NCBI RefSeq assembly: GCF_029854215.1
Contig: NZ_CP122961.1
Span: 2,790,001 to 2,854,000 of the forward strand
Direction: 5' to 3'
Length of the DNA: 64,000 nt
Source: Halomonas alkaliantarctica
GTDB taxonomy: Bacteria > Pseudomonadota > Gammaproteobacteria > Pseudomonadales > Halomonadaceae
Position numbers and translations under genes: made by a program. A model generated the notes under the pieces. That model searched no databases. It worked only from the letters and a program-made list of their open reading frames with translations, and had not been told where the DNA came from. Positions 1-7,708 of this stretch are shown piece after piece; positions within the stretch are counted from its first letter, which is position 1, and every line of letters starts with the position of its first letter.

Positions 1-213
1 TCCATCGCGTTCCATTGCCGCTAAACGGCGCCTAACGGCTTCTATAAGTTCTTCATCTTCCAGCCCCAGCATACGGCTCATATTTTCGTGGGTGATCGGC
101 TTGCCATAGCTTTCTAACGCAGCAAGCAGATACTCCCGGCTCGGTGCTGGGTTGCCATATTTATGCGCCTCGCGCTCGGCGTGCGGATCATCACTTAACG
201 TCCAATACTTCAT
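1..213 (-). CDS. rnr: Ribonuclease R, N-terminal part (3' end beyond window)
   Basis: This is the first 71 codons of a 3'-5' exoribonuclease that degrades structured RNA and takes part in mRNA decay, tmRNA-linked quality control and cold growth. The translation runs from MKYWTLSDDPHAERE through KYGNPAPSREYLLAAL to RRRLAAMERDG. That pattern (proline-rich PSRE followed by a winged-helix segment ending in RLRAMERDG) is the typical RNase R N-terminus. The start is the ATG at 213, with an AAGGA ribosome site about 9 nt upstream. The gene runs off the left edge, so the catalytic RNB and S1 domains are not visible. It is divergent from the tRNA-Leu cluster. Confidence 0.85.
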   Translation of the reverse strand, partial: MKYWTLSDDPHAEREAHKYGNPAPSREYLLAALESYGKPITHENMSRMLGLEDEELIEAVRRRLAAMERDG

Positions 214-423
214 GCGATCAACATCCTTAATGGCGTCATTTGCGAGAGGCATAAAAAAGGCGCAAACGCGGTACGTTGCGGGCTGGATATTTCAACGCTT
301 GATAGGCTGAAATGAATAGGATTTTGTTTAGTCATAGGCGCAGTATAGCGCTGCACGTTCAATCACCCAACCGTCTTAGACGTTGTTTATACATTTTGCT
401 TTATAAAAAGCGCATGAGGGGTC
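214..423. other. Divergent intergenic region, rnr / tRNA-Leu
   Basis: This stretch separates rnr from the tRNA promoter. It holds the rnr ribosome site at its left end and an AT-rich block at about 385-410 that could act as an UP element for the tRNA promoter. No convincing gene is present. Confidence 0.5.
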
Positions 424-451
424 TTGCATTTAACCATCACCCCGGTATTAT
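424..451 (+). promoter_or_regulatory. Sigma-70 promoter of the tRNA-Leu cluster
   Basis: A TTGCAT -35 box at 424-429 is followed after 16 nt by a TATTAT -10 box at 446-451. The GC-rich discriminator (ACGCGCC) just after it is the usual sign of stringently controlled stable-RNA promoters. The first tRNA begins 11 nt after the -10 box, so the 5' leader must be very short. Confidence 0.6.
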
Positions 452-462
452 ACGCGCCAATT

Positions 463-549
463 GCCCAGATGGCGGAATTGGTAGACGCGCTAGCTTCAGG
501 TGCTAGTGTCCGTATGGACGTGGAGGTTCAAGTCCTCTTCTGGGCACCA
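463..549 (+). tRNA. tRNA-Leu(CAG), copy 1
   Basis: This is an 87-nt class II tRNA. The acceptor arms GCCCAGA and TCTGGGC pair perfectly and CCA is encoded. The D-arm is GGCGGAATTGGTAGACGCGC, the anticodon loop CTTCAGG gives anticodon CAG, and there is a long variable arm and a GGTTCAAGTCC T-arm. It decodes CUG, the most used Leu codon in GC-rich gammaproteobacteria. Confidence 0.97.
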
Positions 550-611
550 AACTGCTTTTATACTATCTACTTGTATAAGCAGTACGGTGCAGGCAATTAA
601 GGTTTGTGTTC

Positions 612-698
612 GCCCAGGTGGCGGAATTGGTAGACGCGCTAGCTTCAGGTGCTAGTGTCTGTATGGACGTGGAGGTTCAAGTCCTCTCCTGGGCACCA
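612..698 (+). tRNA. tRNA-Leu(CAG), copy 2
   Basis: This 87-nt tRNA is nearly identical to copy 1. Acceptor base 7 is G instead of A with the compensating C on the other arm. The variable arm differs by one base (GTCTGTATGGAC against GTCCGTATGGAC), which replaces a G-C pair by a wobble. CCA is encoded. Confidence 0.97.
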
Positions 699-758
699 TA
701 CGAACACAAACGGCAAGTGGTTAAAGTCAGAGTTTATCGACTACGCTTCAAATGATGC

Positions 759-845
759 GCCCAGGTGGCGGAATTGGTAGACGCGCTAGCTTCAGGTGCT
801 AGTGTCCGTATGGACGTGGAGGTTCAAGTCCTCTCCTGGGCACCA
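759..845 (+). tRNA. tRNA-Leu(CAG), copy 3
   Basis: This 87-nt tRNA has the acceptor arms of copy 2 and the variable arm of copy 1. It has the same anticodon CAG and an encoded CCA. It is third in the tandem array and probably co-transcribed from the promoter at 424-451, because the 62- and 60-nt spacers show no obvious promoter of their own. Confidence 0.97.
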
Positions 846-1178
846 TGACTTACATGGGCCAGTCCGCATCATTATAGTATCTCCATACTTTATAGTATCT
901 CCAGACTTTGCCACTCTCACTCCCCCCCTTTTTTATCTTCTTACATCCCTTTATCTCCACCCGAATTAAGTCGCCTCAAATCCTGGCGTCCTGATCGCGA
1001 ATATCTTAGATCCTAACTCCAAGCGTTTGCTGTCTTTAATGACCTGCCAACTATCGGTGGCCCATGCAATCAGCGCATACCCCCATTCCGAGTCTTCGCT
1101 TTATGTCAGGACTGTAATGGCGTTAGGTTGTTATGCCATGAAATTTTTGCATAGCAATAACGATAAAGGGAAAACGGT
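846..1178. other. Intergenic region downstream of tRNA-Leu cluster
   Basis: This 333-bp stretch has no credible gene. A 13-bp direct repeat (TATAGTATCTCCA) occurs at 873-885 and 891-903. A C7-T6 run follows near 925-940, but no clear stem precedes it, so termination of the tRNA transcript is not obvious. The ribosome site of the BCCT gene (AAAGGG) lies at the right end. Confidence 0.5.
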
Positions 1179-2729
1179 ATGCCGATGAAACCGCTGCGAC
1201 CGTTGGTCTTCTGGCCAACATTTCTTGTTCTATTTGCTGCAGTCATTGCCAGCTATATTAATTTAGAGGCCTTTCTAGCCGTTGCGAGCGGGCTAAATGA
1301 AGCAATCCTGCATAATTTCTCATGGCTGTTCAGTCTAGGCAGCCTTTACCTTCTGATTATGGCGGTTATCGTTTATTTCTCTCCAATTGGTCATGTTCGC
1401 ATTGGAGGTTCTTCCGCACAGCCTCTTTTATCACCTTTACGCTGGTTCTCGATCACCCTTTGCACCACCTTGGCCGTCGGTGTTCTATTTTGGACTACCG
1501 CTGAACCGCTTTATCATTTCATGAGCCCTCCAAGCTCCAGTGGGCTGGAAGCTGGCTCAAGCGATGCCATGGTGTTTGCGATGTCGACCATGTTTTTACA
1601 CTGGACGTTCACGCCTTACGCTATTTATGCCGTACCTGCATTGATCTTTGCCCTAGCGTTTTACAACCTGCGTCTTCGCTTCTCTATTTCCAGCATGTTG
1701 GAGCCACTTTTCGGCCCAGGAATCAGACGCTTTGCAGGACTTATTGATGCGGTTTCTCTCTACGCCCTGGTCGCTGGCATGGCTTCTTCGCTGGGCACTG
1801 GCGCCCTGACACTTGCAGGTGGCGTAGGCCAATACATGGGTGGCGAAACCAGCCCTCTACGGCTTGGCGTTATCGTTGCCATTATCGTGACCACGTTCGT
1901 GCTTTCCGCCGCCAGCGGGCTGCAAAAAGGCATTGCTCGATTTTCATCACTTAATGCTGTCCTGCTGCTTATTCTGGGTGTGTTCGCTTTCATCGCGGGC
2001 CCCACCATTTTCAGCCTGACTCTCGGGGTGGAGTCGTTTGGTGTGTTCATCGATAGCTTTTTCACTAAGAGTCTGTTTACCGGCACGGCGGGTGAAGATC
2101 AGTGGCCACAATGGTGGTCGATATTTTATTGGGCCGTTTGGTTCTCTTGGGCCCCCGTCGCCGCCCTGTTTCTCGGCAAGATATCCCGCGGCTACACCGT
2201 GCGAGAGTTTCTTCGCGTCAACCTGCTCTACCCAGCGCTATTCGCCAGCGTCTGGATTGTCATCTTTTCTGGAACTGCGCTTTACTATCAGGCCCACACC
2301 GGGGTCGATCTTTACACCATCCTAAATGACCGTGGGGTGGAAAATGTGCTTTATGAGCTGTTTCAGCAGCTACCCCTTTCAGGGCTATGGATACCAGTGC
2401 TGCTGTTCGTTGCGTATATCTCTTATGTGACGGCTGCCGACTCTCAAACCGATGCCATTGGCAATCTCTGCACCCGTGGGCTGACAGCTGATTCAGACCT
2501 CAATGCAGGTATTACCATGAAAGTAACCTGGGGGGTGATTGTCGGTATCGTCGCCTGGGTGATGGTGAGTTTTGTAGGCATTGATGGCGTCAAAATGCTG
2601 TCTAACCTGGGCGGACTTCCTGCGCTTTTCATCGTGCTGATGGCAACCAGTTCGCTTTGGGTCTGGCTAAAAAATCCGGATCAACTTAGTCGTGTTCCAA
2701 CACTCACCAGCAACAAGCGTGACTCATGA
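1179..2729 (+). CDS. BCCT-family transporter
   Basis: This 516-aa integral inner-membrane carrier belongs to the betaine/carnitine/choline transporter family, which imports quaternary amines with Na+ or H+ or by exchange. It has about 12 hydrophobic segments. Family hallmarks are the SPIGHVRIGG loop after TM2, the FWTTAEPLYHF segment and the tryptophan-rich WWSIFYWAVWFSWAPVAA signature. It lacks the long N- and C-terminal osmosensing extensions of BetT or BetP, which points to nutrient uptake rather than osmoregulation (inference). The stop codon overlaps the start of the next gene by 4 bp, so carrier and hydrolase are translationally coupled. The substrate is not identifiable from sequence. 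Confidence 0.85.
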   Translation: MPMKPLRPLVFWPTFLVLFAAVIASYINLEAFLAVASGLNEAILHNFSWLFSLGSLYLLIMAVIVYFSPIGHVRIGGSSAQPLLSPLRWFSITLCTTLAVGVLFWTTAEPLYHFMSPPSSSGLEAGSSDAMVFAMSTMFLHWTFTPYAIYAVPALIFALAFYNLRLRFSISSMLEPLFGPGIRRFAGLIDAVSLYALVAGMASSLGTGALTLAGGVGQYMGGETSPLRLGVIVAIIVTTFVLSAASGLQKGIARFSSLNAVLLLILGVFAFIAGPTIFSLTLGVESFGVFIDSFFTKSLFTGTAGEDQWPQWWSIFYWAVWFSWAPVAALFLGKISRGYTVREFLRVNLLYPALFASVWIVIFSGTALYYQAHTGVDLYTILNDRGVENVLYELFQQLPLSGLWIPVLLFVAYISYVTAADSQTDAIGNLCTRGLTADSDLNAGITMKVTWGVIVGIVAWVMVSFVGIDGVKMLSNLGGLPALFIVLMATSSLWVWLKNPDQLSRVPTLTSNKRDS

Positions 2730-4750
2730 TTATCAAGCAGGATTTTCCGCATCGCACCCGCGAAATAGACAACATTTGGATTCCACTGACTGACGGTACC
2801 CGCTTAGCTGCACGCATCTGGTTACCGGTTGACGCTGAAGCACAGCCCGTTCCAGCCATCCTGGAATATCTCCCTTACCGAAAACGCGATGGCACCGCAA
2901 TTCGTGATGAACTGACTCACCCCTACTTCGCTGGTCACGGCTATGCCTGCGTTCGAGTAGATATGCGTGGAAACGGCGAATCAGATGGCCTGATGGAAGA
3001 TGAGTACGCCCCTCAAGAGCAGGCAGATGCCCTTGAAGTGATCGAGTGGATTGCCAGCCAGCCTTGGTGTAACGGCCAGCTCGGCATGATGGGAATATCC
3101 TGGGGTGGTTTTAACAGTCTGCAAGTAGCCGCCCTGCGCCCCGAACCGCTCAAAGCCATCATCACGCTCTGCTCAACCGATGACCGCTATGCTGATGATA
3201 TTCATTACAAGGGCGGCAATATGTTGTTGGAGAACCTAGGCTGGGCGGCCACTATGCTTAGTTTTTCGGCGGCGGTGCCAGACCCCGCACTGGTTAGCGA
3301 CAAATGGCGCGACATGTGGATGTCTCGCCTCGATAATATGCCGCTGCTAGCTGAAACTTGGCTCTCTCATCAGCATCGCGATGAGTATTGGAAGCACGGC
3401 TCTATCTGCGAGGGGTATGCCGACATTGAAGCGGCCGTTTACATGATAAGCGGCTGGGGCGACTCCTATATCAATACGATCCCTAGGATGATGGAGCATC
3501 TTCAATGCCCAAAAAAAGCGCTGCTGGGCCCTTGGATGCACAAGTATCCACACTTTGCGCTGCCTGACCCGGCGATTGGCTTTCTACAAGAAGCACTGCG
3601 CTGGTGGGATTACTGGCTCAAAGGTATTGAGACCGGCGTAATGGACGAACCTACCTGCACCTTTTACCTTCAGGATGGCGTTCCACCCGCTCCGAAGTAT
3701 AAGGAGCGGCCGGGACAGTGGGTTCGCACTCATGGCTGGCCAGTCCCGGACGACGAAAGTGAATCCATTACCCTAATCATGGGTGACCATGGCCTTTTAC
3801 CCAGCACCCGCCTCGGCCAGGATCAACTGATTGCATCGCCGCTTACGACTGGCGCACTGCAGGGAGAGTACATTCCGCTCTGGTTTGGAGCCGACTTCCC
3901 ACCCGACCAGCGCCGAGACGATGCGCTGTCACTGACATTTGATTCCGAACCTTATGCACATGGGCTCGATATTCTGGGGCAGCCTTGCGTTTCACTGACG
4001 CTGGCAAGTAGCGAGGCATGCGGCCAACTGCACGCACGCCTATGCGACGTCTCGCCTAGCGGTGAAAGTGCTTTGATCACCTACGGCACACTTAACCTAA
4101 ACTTGCGCAACGACACGGGCACAGTTACCCCTCCCATCCCTGGTGAACCCATGCAGGTAAGGCTTGCCATGGATCTTATTGGCTATCGGTTGCCCGAAGG
4201 CCACCGTTTGAGGATTGCCCTCTCCAGCGCCAGCTTCCCGTTAGTGTGGTCACCTAAAAAGCGCGCAGACCTGACCCTCAAGGCAGGTACGCCTAGCCTG
4301 GAGCTGCCACTATCCAAAGCACCCTATATTTCCATGCCTTTCGAGCCGCCAGAAAGCGCCTCACCCTGCCCTGTAAAAACACTGCGTACCGGCCATCCCA
4401 AGCGCACGATCAGCGAAGATGTGGGCAGCGGCGAGGTCAGCGTCATCATTGAAGATGACATGGGAGATATTCAGTTTCTCGAACACGGCTTGCAGGTTGA
4501 ACAGTACGCCAAGGAGACTTACACCAGCCATCCTGACGATGCTACCCGGACACGTGCAGATATCGAGTGGGTTTACCGCGCTCGCCGTGAAGGAGAGAAG
4601 AACAGCTTTGCCGTCACCGTATTTAGCCGCTATCACCTGCGCTGCGACGAACACAGGTTTTACCTGAATGCCGAGCAGCAAGCTTATGAAGACGATCATC
4701 TGGTGAGCGATAAATCGTGGCAGCGAGAGATTCCCCGTACGGCCGTCTAG
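2726..4750 (+). CDS. CocE/NonD family (peptidase S15-like) hydrolase
   Basis: This 674-aa alpha/beta hydrolase belongs to the Xaa-Pro dipeptidyl-peptidase/cocaine esterase family. The nucleophile motif GISWGGF places Ser125. GWGD (Asp246) and GPWMH (His272) fit the remaining triad positions, and RVDMRGNGESDG is the family loop. The C-terminal third (from about residue 390) is the jelly-roll domain, with LVWSPKKRADL-type strands. There is no signal peptide, so it should act in the cytoplasm. It overlaps the BCCT gene by 4 bp (ATGA), so it may cleave an ester or amide imported by that carrier, for example a choline or carnitine derivative. That substrate link is inference only. Confidence 0.85.
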   Translation: MIIKQDFPHRTREIDNIWIPLTDGTRLAARIWLPVDAEAQPVPAILEYLPYRKRDGTAIRDELTHPYFAGHGYACVRVDMRGNGESDGLMEDEYAPQEQADALEVIEWIASQPWCNGQLGMMGISWGGFNSLQVAALRPEPLKAIITLCSTDDRYADDIHYKGGNMLLENLGWAATMLSFSAAVPDPALVSDKWRDMWMSRLDNMPLLAETWLSHQHRDEYWKHGSICEGYADIEAAVYMISGWGDSYINTIPRMMEHLQCPKKALLGPWMHKYPHFALPDPAIGFLQEALRWWDYWLKGIETGVMDEPTCTFYLQDGVPPAPKYKERPGQWVRTHGWPVPDDESESITLIMGDHGLLPSTRLGQDQLIASPLTTGALQGEYIPLWFGADFPPDQRRDDALSLTFDSEPYAHGLDILGQPCVSLTLASSEACGQLHARLCDVSPSGESALITYGTLNLNLRNDTGTVTPPIPGEPMQVRLAMDLIGYRLPEGHRLRIALSSASFPLVWSPKKRADLTLKAGTPSLELPLSKAPYISMPFEPPESASPCPVKTLRTGHPKRTISEDVGSGEVSVIIEDDMGDIQFLEHGLQVEQYAKETYTSHPDDATRTRADIEWVYRARREGEKNSFAVTVFSRYHLRCDEHRFYLNAEQQAYEDDHLVSDKSWQREIPRTAV

Positions 4751-4763
4751 CCTCTGCAACCCA

Positions 4764-4787
4764 GCCGGGCGGCAGCCGCCGCTCGGC
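4764..4787. terminator. GC-rich hairpin after the hydrolase gene
   Basis: A 10-bp stem (GCCGGGCGGC / GCCGCTCGGC, one G-T pair) with a 4-nt loop lies 14 bp after the CocE stop codon. It lacks a following T-run, so it is at best a weak or Rho-assisted terminator. Confidence 0.35.
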
Positions 4788-4833
4788 AATGGTATGCTTG
4801 AGACCACTGACTCCCTATTTTAAGGCTTGATCC

Positions 4834-5739
4834 ATGCGTGATGCTTTACCGCCGCTATCTTGCCTGCGCGCCTTTGAGGTTGCCGCACGATACTGTAGCT
4901 TCACGCAAGCCGGGAGCGAGCTAAACCTCTCGCAAAGCGCGGTTAGTCGGCAAATCAAGCGCCTTGAGCATGACCTCGGACGTCTTCTTTTTGAGCGTCA
5001 TCATGAAGGACTGCGACTGACCCCAACCGGAGAGCACTACTTTCGAGTCGTGCAACGCCTTCTTCGCGATTTAGGCGATGAAACTGCCCGTCTCAGGCGG
5101 CGTGGAGACAACAGACAATTAACACTCGCCTCAAGCCCGACCATTGCGTCGATCTGGCTGGCGCGCCAATTGCCCGACTTTCAGCGCGCGTACCCTAACA
5201 TCGAAATTCGCATCTTGACGGTAGAAGACCCACATCGCCTTGACCTGGCGGAGTTCGACCTGGGCATTTATTACCATGTGCCCAATGAAGTTGATCCAGC
5301 AGGCCTTGTAGCTGACGCCATTTTTGAACACGAAAGGGTAGCAGCCGTTTGTAGCCCCATTTATCTGGAACGCCACGGCAATGGCATTGAGCCTGCGCAT
5401 CTGCTGGTGAATCACACACTTATGGTGGTGGAAGATCATTACCACGACTGGCTAAGCTGGGAAATATGGTTCCGTGAACTAGGCCTGAAATGGCAGCCTC
5501 CCCTGCATACGCTGCGCGCCAACAGCTTCCAACTACTGATGAATGCTACGTTGGCCGGCCAAGGCGTGACCCTAGGCTGGATGCGACTTTTAGATGCTGA
5601 GCTTCGACAAGGCAACCTTGTTCAAGCACTCCCCCTCACCATACCTAGCCGAGGAAAACTATCGCTTTTTACGCCACAGCATCGACACCTGACAGAGCCC
5701 ATGCGTGCCTTCCGCCATTGGGTGCTGGATACAAACTAA
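4834..5739 (+). CDS. LysR-family transcriptional regulator (GcvA-like)
   Basis: This 301-aa LysR-type regulator has an N-terminal winged helix-turn-helix (residues about 6-65: LRAFEVAARYCSFTQAG, then LNLSQSAVSRQIKRLE). A periplasmic-binding-protein-like effector domain follows. The opening PPLSCLRAFEVAAR is typical of the GcvA/AmpR subgroup. It lies 83 bp downstream of the BCCT-CocE pair on the same strand, so it may control that pair. The effector is unknown. Confidence 0.8.
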   Translation: MRDALPPLSCLRAFEVAARYCSFTQAGSELNLSQSAVSRQIKRLEHDLGRLLFERHHEGLRLTPTGEHYFRVVQRLLRDLGDETARLRRRGDNRQLTLASSPTIASIWLARQLPDFQRAYPNIEIRILTVEDPHRLDLAEFDLGIYYHVPNEVDPAGLVADAIFEHERVAAVCSPIYLERHGNGIEPAHLLVNHTLMVVEDHYHDWLSWEIWFRELGLKWQPPLHTLRANSFQLLMNATLAGQGVTLGWMRLLDAELRQGNLVQALPLTIPSRGKLSLFTPQHRHLTEPMRAFRHWVLDTN

Positions 5740-5773
5740 ACCCAGGCATGCCAGCGACTAAGTACGTAAACGG

Positions 5774-6637
5774 CTATTGATACCGCCCCGGACGTTTCGC
5801 TACTTCTTCAAGTGCCCACCCCTGTATACGCAACTCACCTTCCAGTACAGCCTCAAGCTGTGGCGTCAGGTCTGGAAAGAAGTCAAGTCCTGTGCGTACC
5901 TCAACTTCATCGATGGTCACTAAGTAGTCATCTAACGGCTCATTGCCGCGCACGTCTTGCGGCATGATGAAGGCCAGCGCGAGAGGCCCTTCGCTATGCG
6001 GCACCACGATGATTTTATAAAATGCTTCCGGCACTTCGACCAATCCTACCCGGTTGAACACATTATCCATAAAGCGTTCTGGGAAAACGGGGCCAGTAAT
6101 CACCTGTAAACGATCAAAGCGCGGCGCAAAGTGATCCATGACCGCTTCTTCCAACCGCTGCCAGAGCTGGCGGTTCAGGTTGGGCCGCTGCGGGGTCATA
6201 TTGCTCATAAGGAAGGTGTCGACCTGGGCGCTACGCCCATGTACGGCGGCGATCGCATAGTTGGGCGCTAAATGGCCCCGGTCGTAGCCGCTACCGGCAT
6301 AGCTGTCGGTGCCAACTGGCCATAGCGTGCGCCAATCGGCTTGAAAATTAGGTCGCGAACCAATTCTCGAATCGTCTACCGCTTCAACCTGATAGCTTAC
6401 CCATAGCGGATTAACTCGCACATCGGACCAGCCCACCAAGTAGCCATCGTTGCGCAGCACCCGATGCATCGTGGTAGGGCTAAACTCTTCCCATGTAGGA
6501 ACGCCCATCCAGGTATAGGCATCTTTATGCTGACGCTCCTGAAACTCCCATAGCCCTGTCCCAACAACGACAAACAGCACGGCAATGCCTAATCGTCGAC
6601 CCTGCCGACGCCAGCTCGAAAGCGATATCCCCAACAC
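5774..6637 (-). CDS. DNA/RNA non-specific endonuclease (beta-beta-alpha metal)
   Basis: This 287-aa protein belongs to the Serratia nuclease/EndoG superfamily, which cleaves single- and double-stranded nucleic acid with one Mg2+. The catalytic DRGH motif is at residues 119-122 (YDRGHLAPNYA), and the metal-binding Asn region is SNMTPQRPNLN (146-155). A hydrophobic segment at about 16-31 looks like a signal anchor, so the enzyme is probably exported or membrane-attached facing the periplasm. It is convergent with the LysR gene, with only 34 bp between them. Likely roles are nucleic-acid scavenging or attack on incoming DNA, and the sequence does not decide between them. Confidence 0.85.
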   Translation of the reverse strand: MLGISLSSWRRQGRRLGIAVLFVVVGTGLWEFQERQHKDAYTWMGVPTWEEFSPTTMHRVLRNDGYLVGWSDVRVNPLWVSYQVEAVDDSRIGSRPNFQADWRTLWPVGTDSYAGSGYDRGHLAPNYAIAAVHGRSAQVDTFLMSNMTPQRPNLNRQLWQRLEEAVMDHFAPRFDRLQVITGPVFPERFMDNVFNRVGLVEVPEAFYKIIVVPHSEGPLALAFIMPQDVRGNEPLDDYLVTIDEVEVRTGLDFFPDLTPQLEAVLEGELRIQGWALEEVAKRPGRYQ

Positions 6638-6731
6638 CCATACTCCCTGGCCAACGCTTACCAGCGCCTATCGTTTTATGTCACGTTTATGATGAATATA
6701 ATTACCGCAACGGCGGCATTAGCTGTTCAGA

Positions 6732-7007
6732 TTACCAGCCTAATGAAAACATCGTTTCTAGGTCATGGCGGGAGTGTACCTGCATGGCATTTAGGGTTTC
6801 CGTATCACTGACACCTTCCACAGCGTTTAAGCGCTCAGTCACAAGCTCTGCCAAGCTCTCAAAATCGCGAGTGCGCGCAATCGCCACCAGGTCATAACGC
6901 CCACAGGTTGAGTAAACCTCACTAATACCCTCCACATCGGCCAGCCGCTCGGCCACAGCCTTGACCTGGCCTTTGTCGGTATTGATTAAAATGACTGCGT
7001 TTTGCAT
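6732..7007 (-). CDS. Stand-alone Lrp/AsnC ligand-binding (RAM) protein
   Basis: This 91-aa protein consists only of the regulator-of-amino-acid-metabolism (RAM) domain of Lrp/AsnC proteins. Features are the alpha-beta sandwich pattern AVILINTDKGQ and the VEGISEVYSTCGRYDLVAIA core with the ligand-pocket glycine. The helix-turn-helix half is absent. The start has an AAGGGG ribosome site. Such small RAM proteins form dimers to octamers and may bind amino acids or modulate full-length Lrp proteins. Their function is not established. Confidence 0.85.
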   Translation of the reverse strand: MQNAVILINTDKGQVKAVAERLADVEGISEVYSTCGRYDLVAIARTRDFESLAELVTERLNAVEGVSDTETLNAMQVHSRHDLETMFSLGW

Positions 7008-7293
7008 AGCGCGCCCCTTAAGAGAAAGTGGTCATAAACAGAAGTGTTTAAACAGCGCCGAGTATAGCAGCGACGAGTCAGCGAGCGCAGTATCCGGCGA
7101 CAGCGTGACCAATTGTCGCTATACCGGCAAGGGCATTCGCACAACCCTTGTACATCCGCTAGCATGTAATTGAAGTATAGGATTTAGAAATGTAGCAAAG
7201 AGCTCCAGGTTAGATGATTATAAGGAGCCCAAAGAGGTGGATAACCACCCGATAACGTGACCAAACGTCAGACCGTGACGATAAGGAGAAATC

Positions 7294-7608
7294 ATGGCTA
7301 ATAAGAGCCGTCGTGACTTTATGCGCAACAGCATGTTGGGCCTTGCCGCCCTTCCACTGGGAGCTGGCATTCTTTCTAAAACTGCTTTCGCCCAAGAGCT
7401 GCCGCGTCTTGATCCTTCCGCAAGTAACGCCCAAGCACTTAACTATGTAGAAGACGCCAGTGAAGCTAGCGATCACCCGGCCTATGAAGAGGGCGAGCGT
7501 TGCGATAACTGTATGTTCTACAAAGCCGATAACCAAGGTTGTCAGCTATTTCCGGAGAACAGCGTATCCCCCACGGGCTGGTGCCAATCCTGGACTGCCC
7601 AAGCTTAA
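7294..7608 (+). CDS. High-potential iron-sulfur protein (HiPIP)
   Basis: This 104-aa precursor of a small periplasmic electron carrier binds one [4Fe-4S] cluster. A twin-arginine signal (SRRDFMRNSM) is followed by a hydrophobic stretch ending in AFA-QE at about residue 33. The four cluster cysteines are C70, C73, C83 and C97 (spacing C-x2-C-x9-C-x13-C), which fits the HiPIP family. The ribosome site AAGGAG is 7 nt before ATG. HiPIPs feed electrons to terminal oxidases or photosynthetic reaction centres, and no photosynthesis gene is visible here. The gene stands alone between a promoter region and a strong terminator. Confidence 0.93.
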   Translation: MANKSRRDFMRNSMLGLAALPLGAGILSKTAFAQELPRLDPSASNAQALNYVEDASEASDHPAYEEGERCDNCMFYKADNQGCQLFPENSVSPTGWCQSWTAQA

Positions 7609-7641
7609 GCGTTCAAAAACTGCTAGCCGCATGAACACCTC

Positions 7642-7674
7642 TACCCCGCCTGATGTGCGGGGTAGTTTTGTTTG
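7642..7674 (+). terminator. Rho-independent terminator of the HiPIP gene
   Basis: A perfect 8-bp stem (TACCCCGC / GCGGGGTA, 7-nt loop) is followed by GTTTTGTTT. The 20-bp tail at 7661-7680 is repeated almost exactly at 7681-7700, so the terminator tail has been tandemly duplicated. Confidence 0.8.
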
Positions 7675-7708
7675 AAAGATGGTAGTTTTGTTTGAAACAT
7701 ACCGGTGG

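Noticed and set aside
312..506. 64-codon open frame before the first tRNA-Leu
   Set aside because: It runs through the tRNA promoter and into the tRNA gene, with no ribosome site and no recognisable content.
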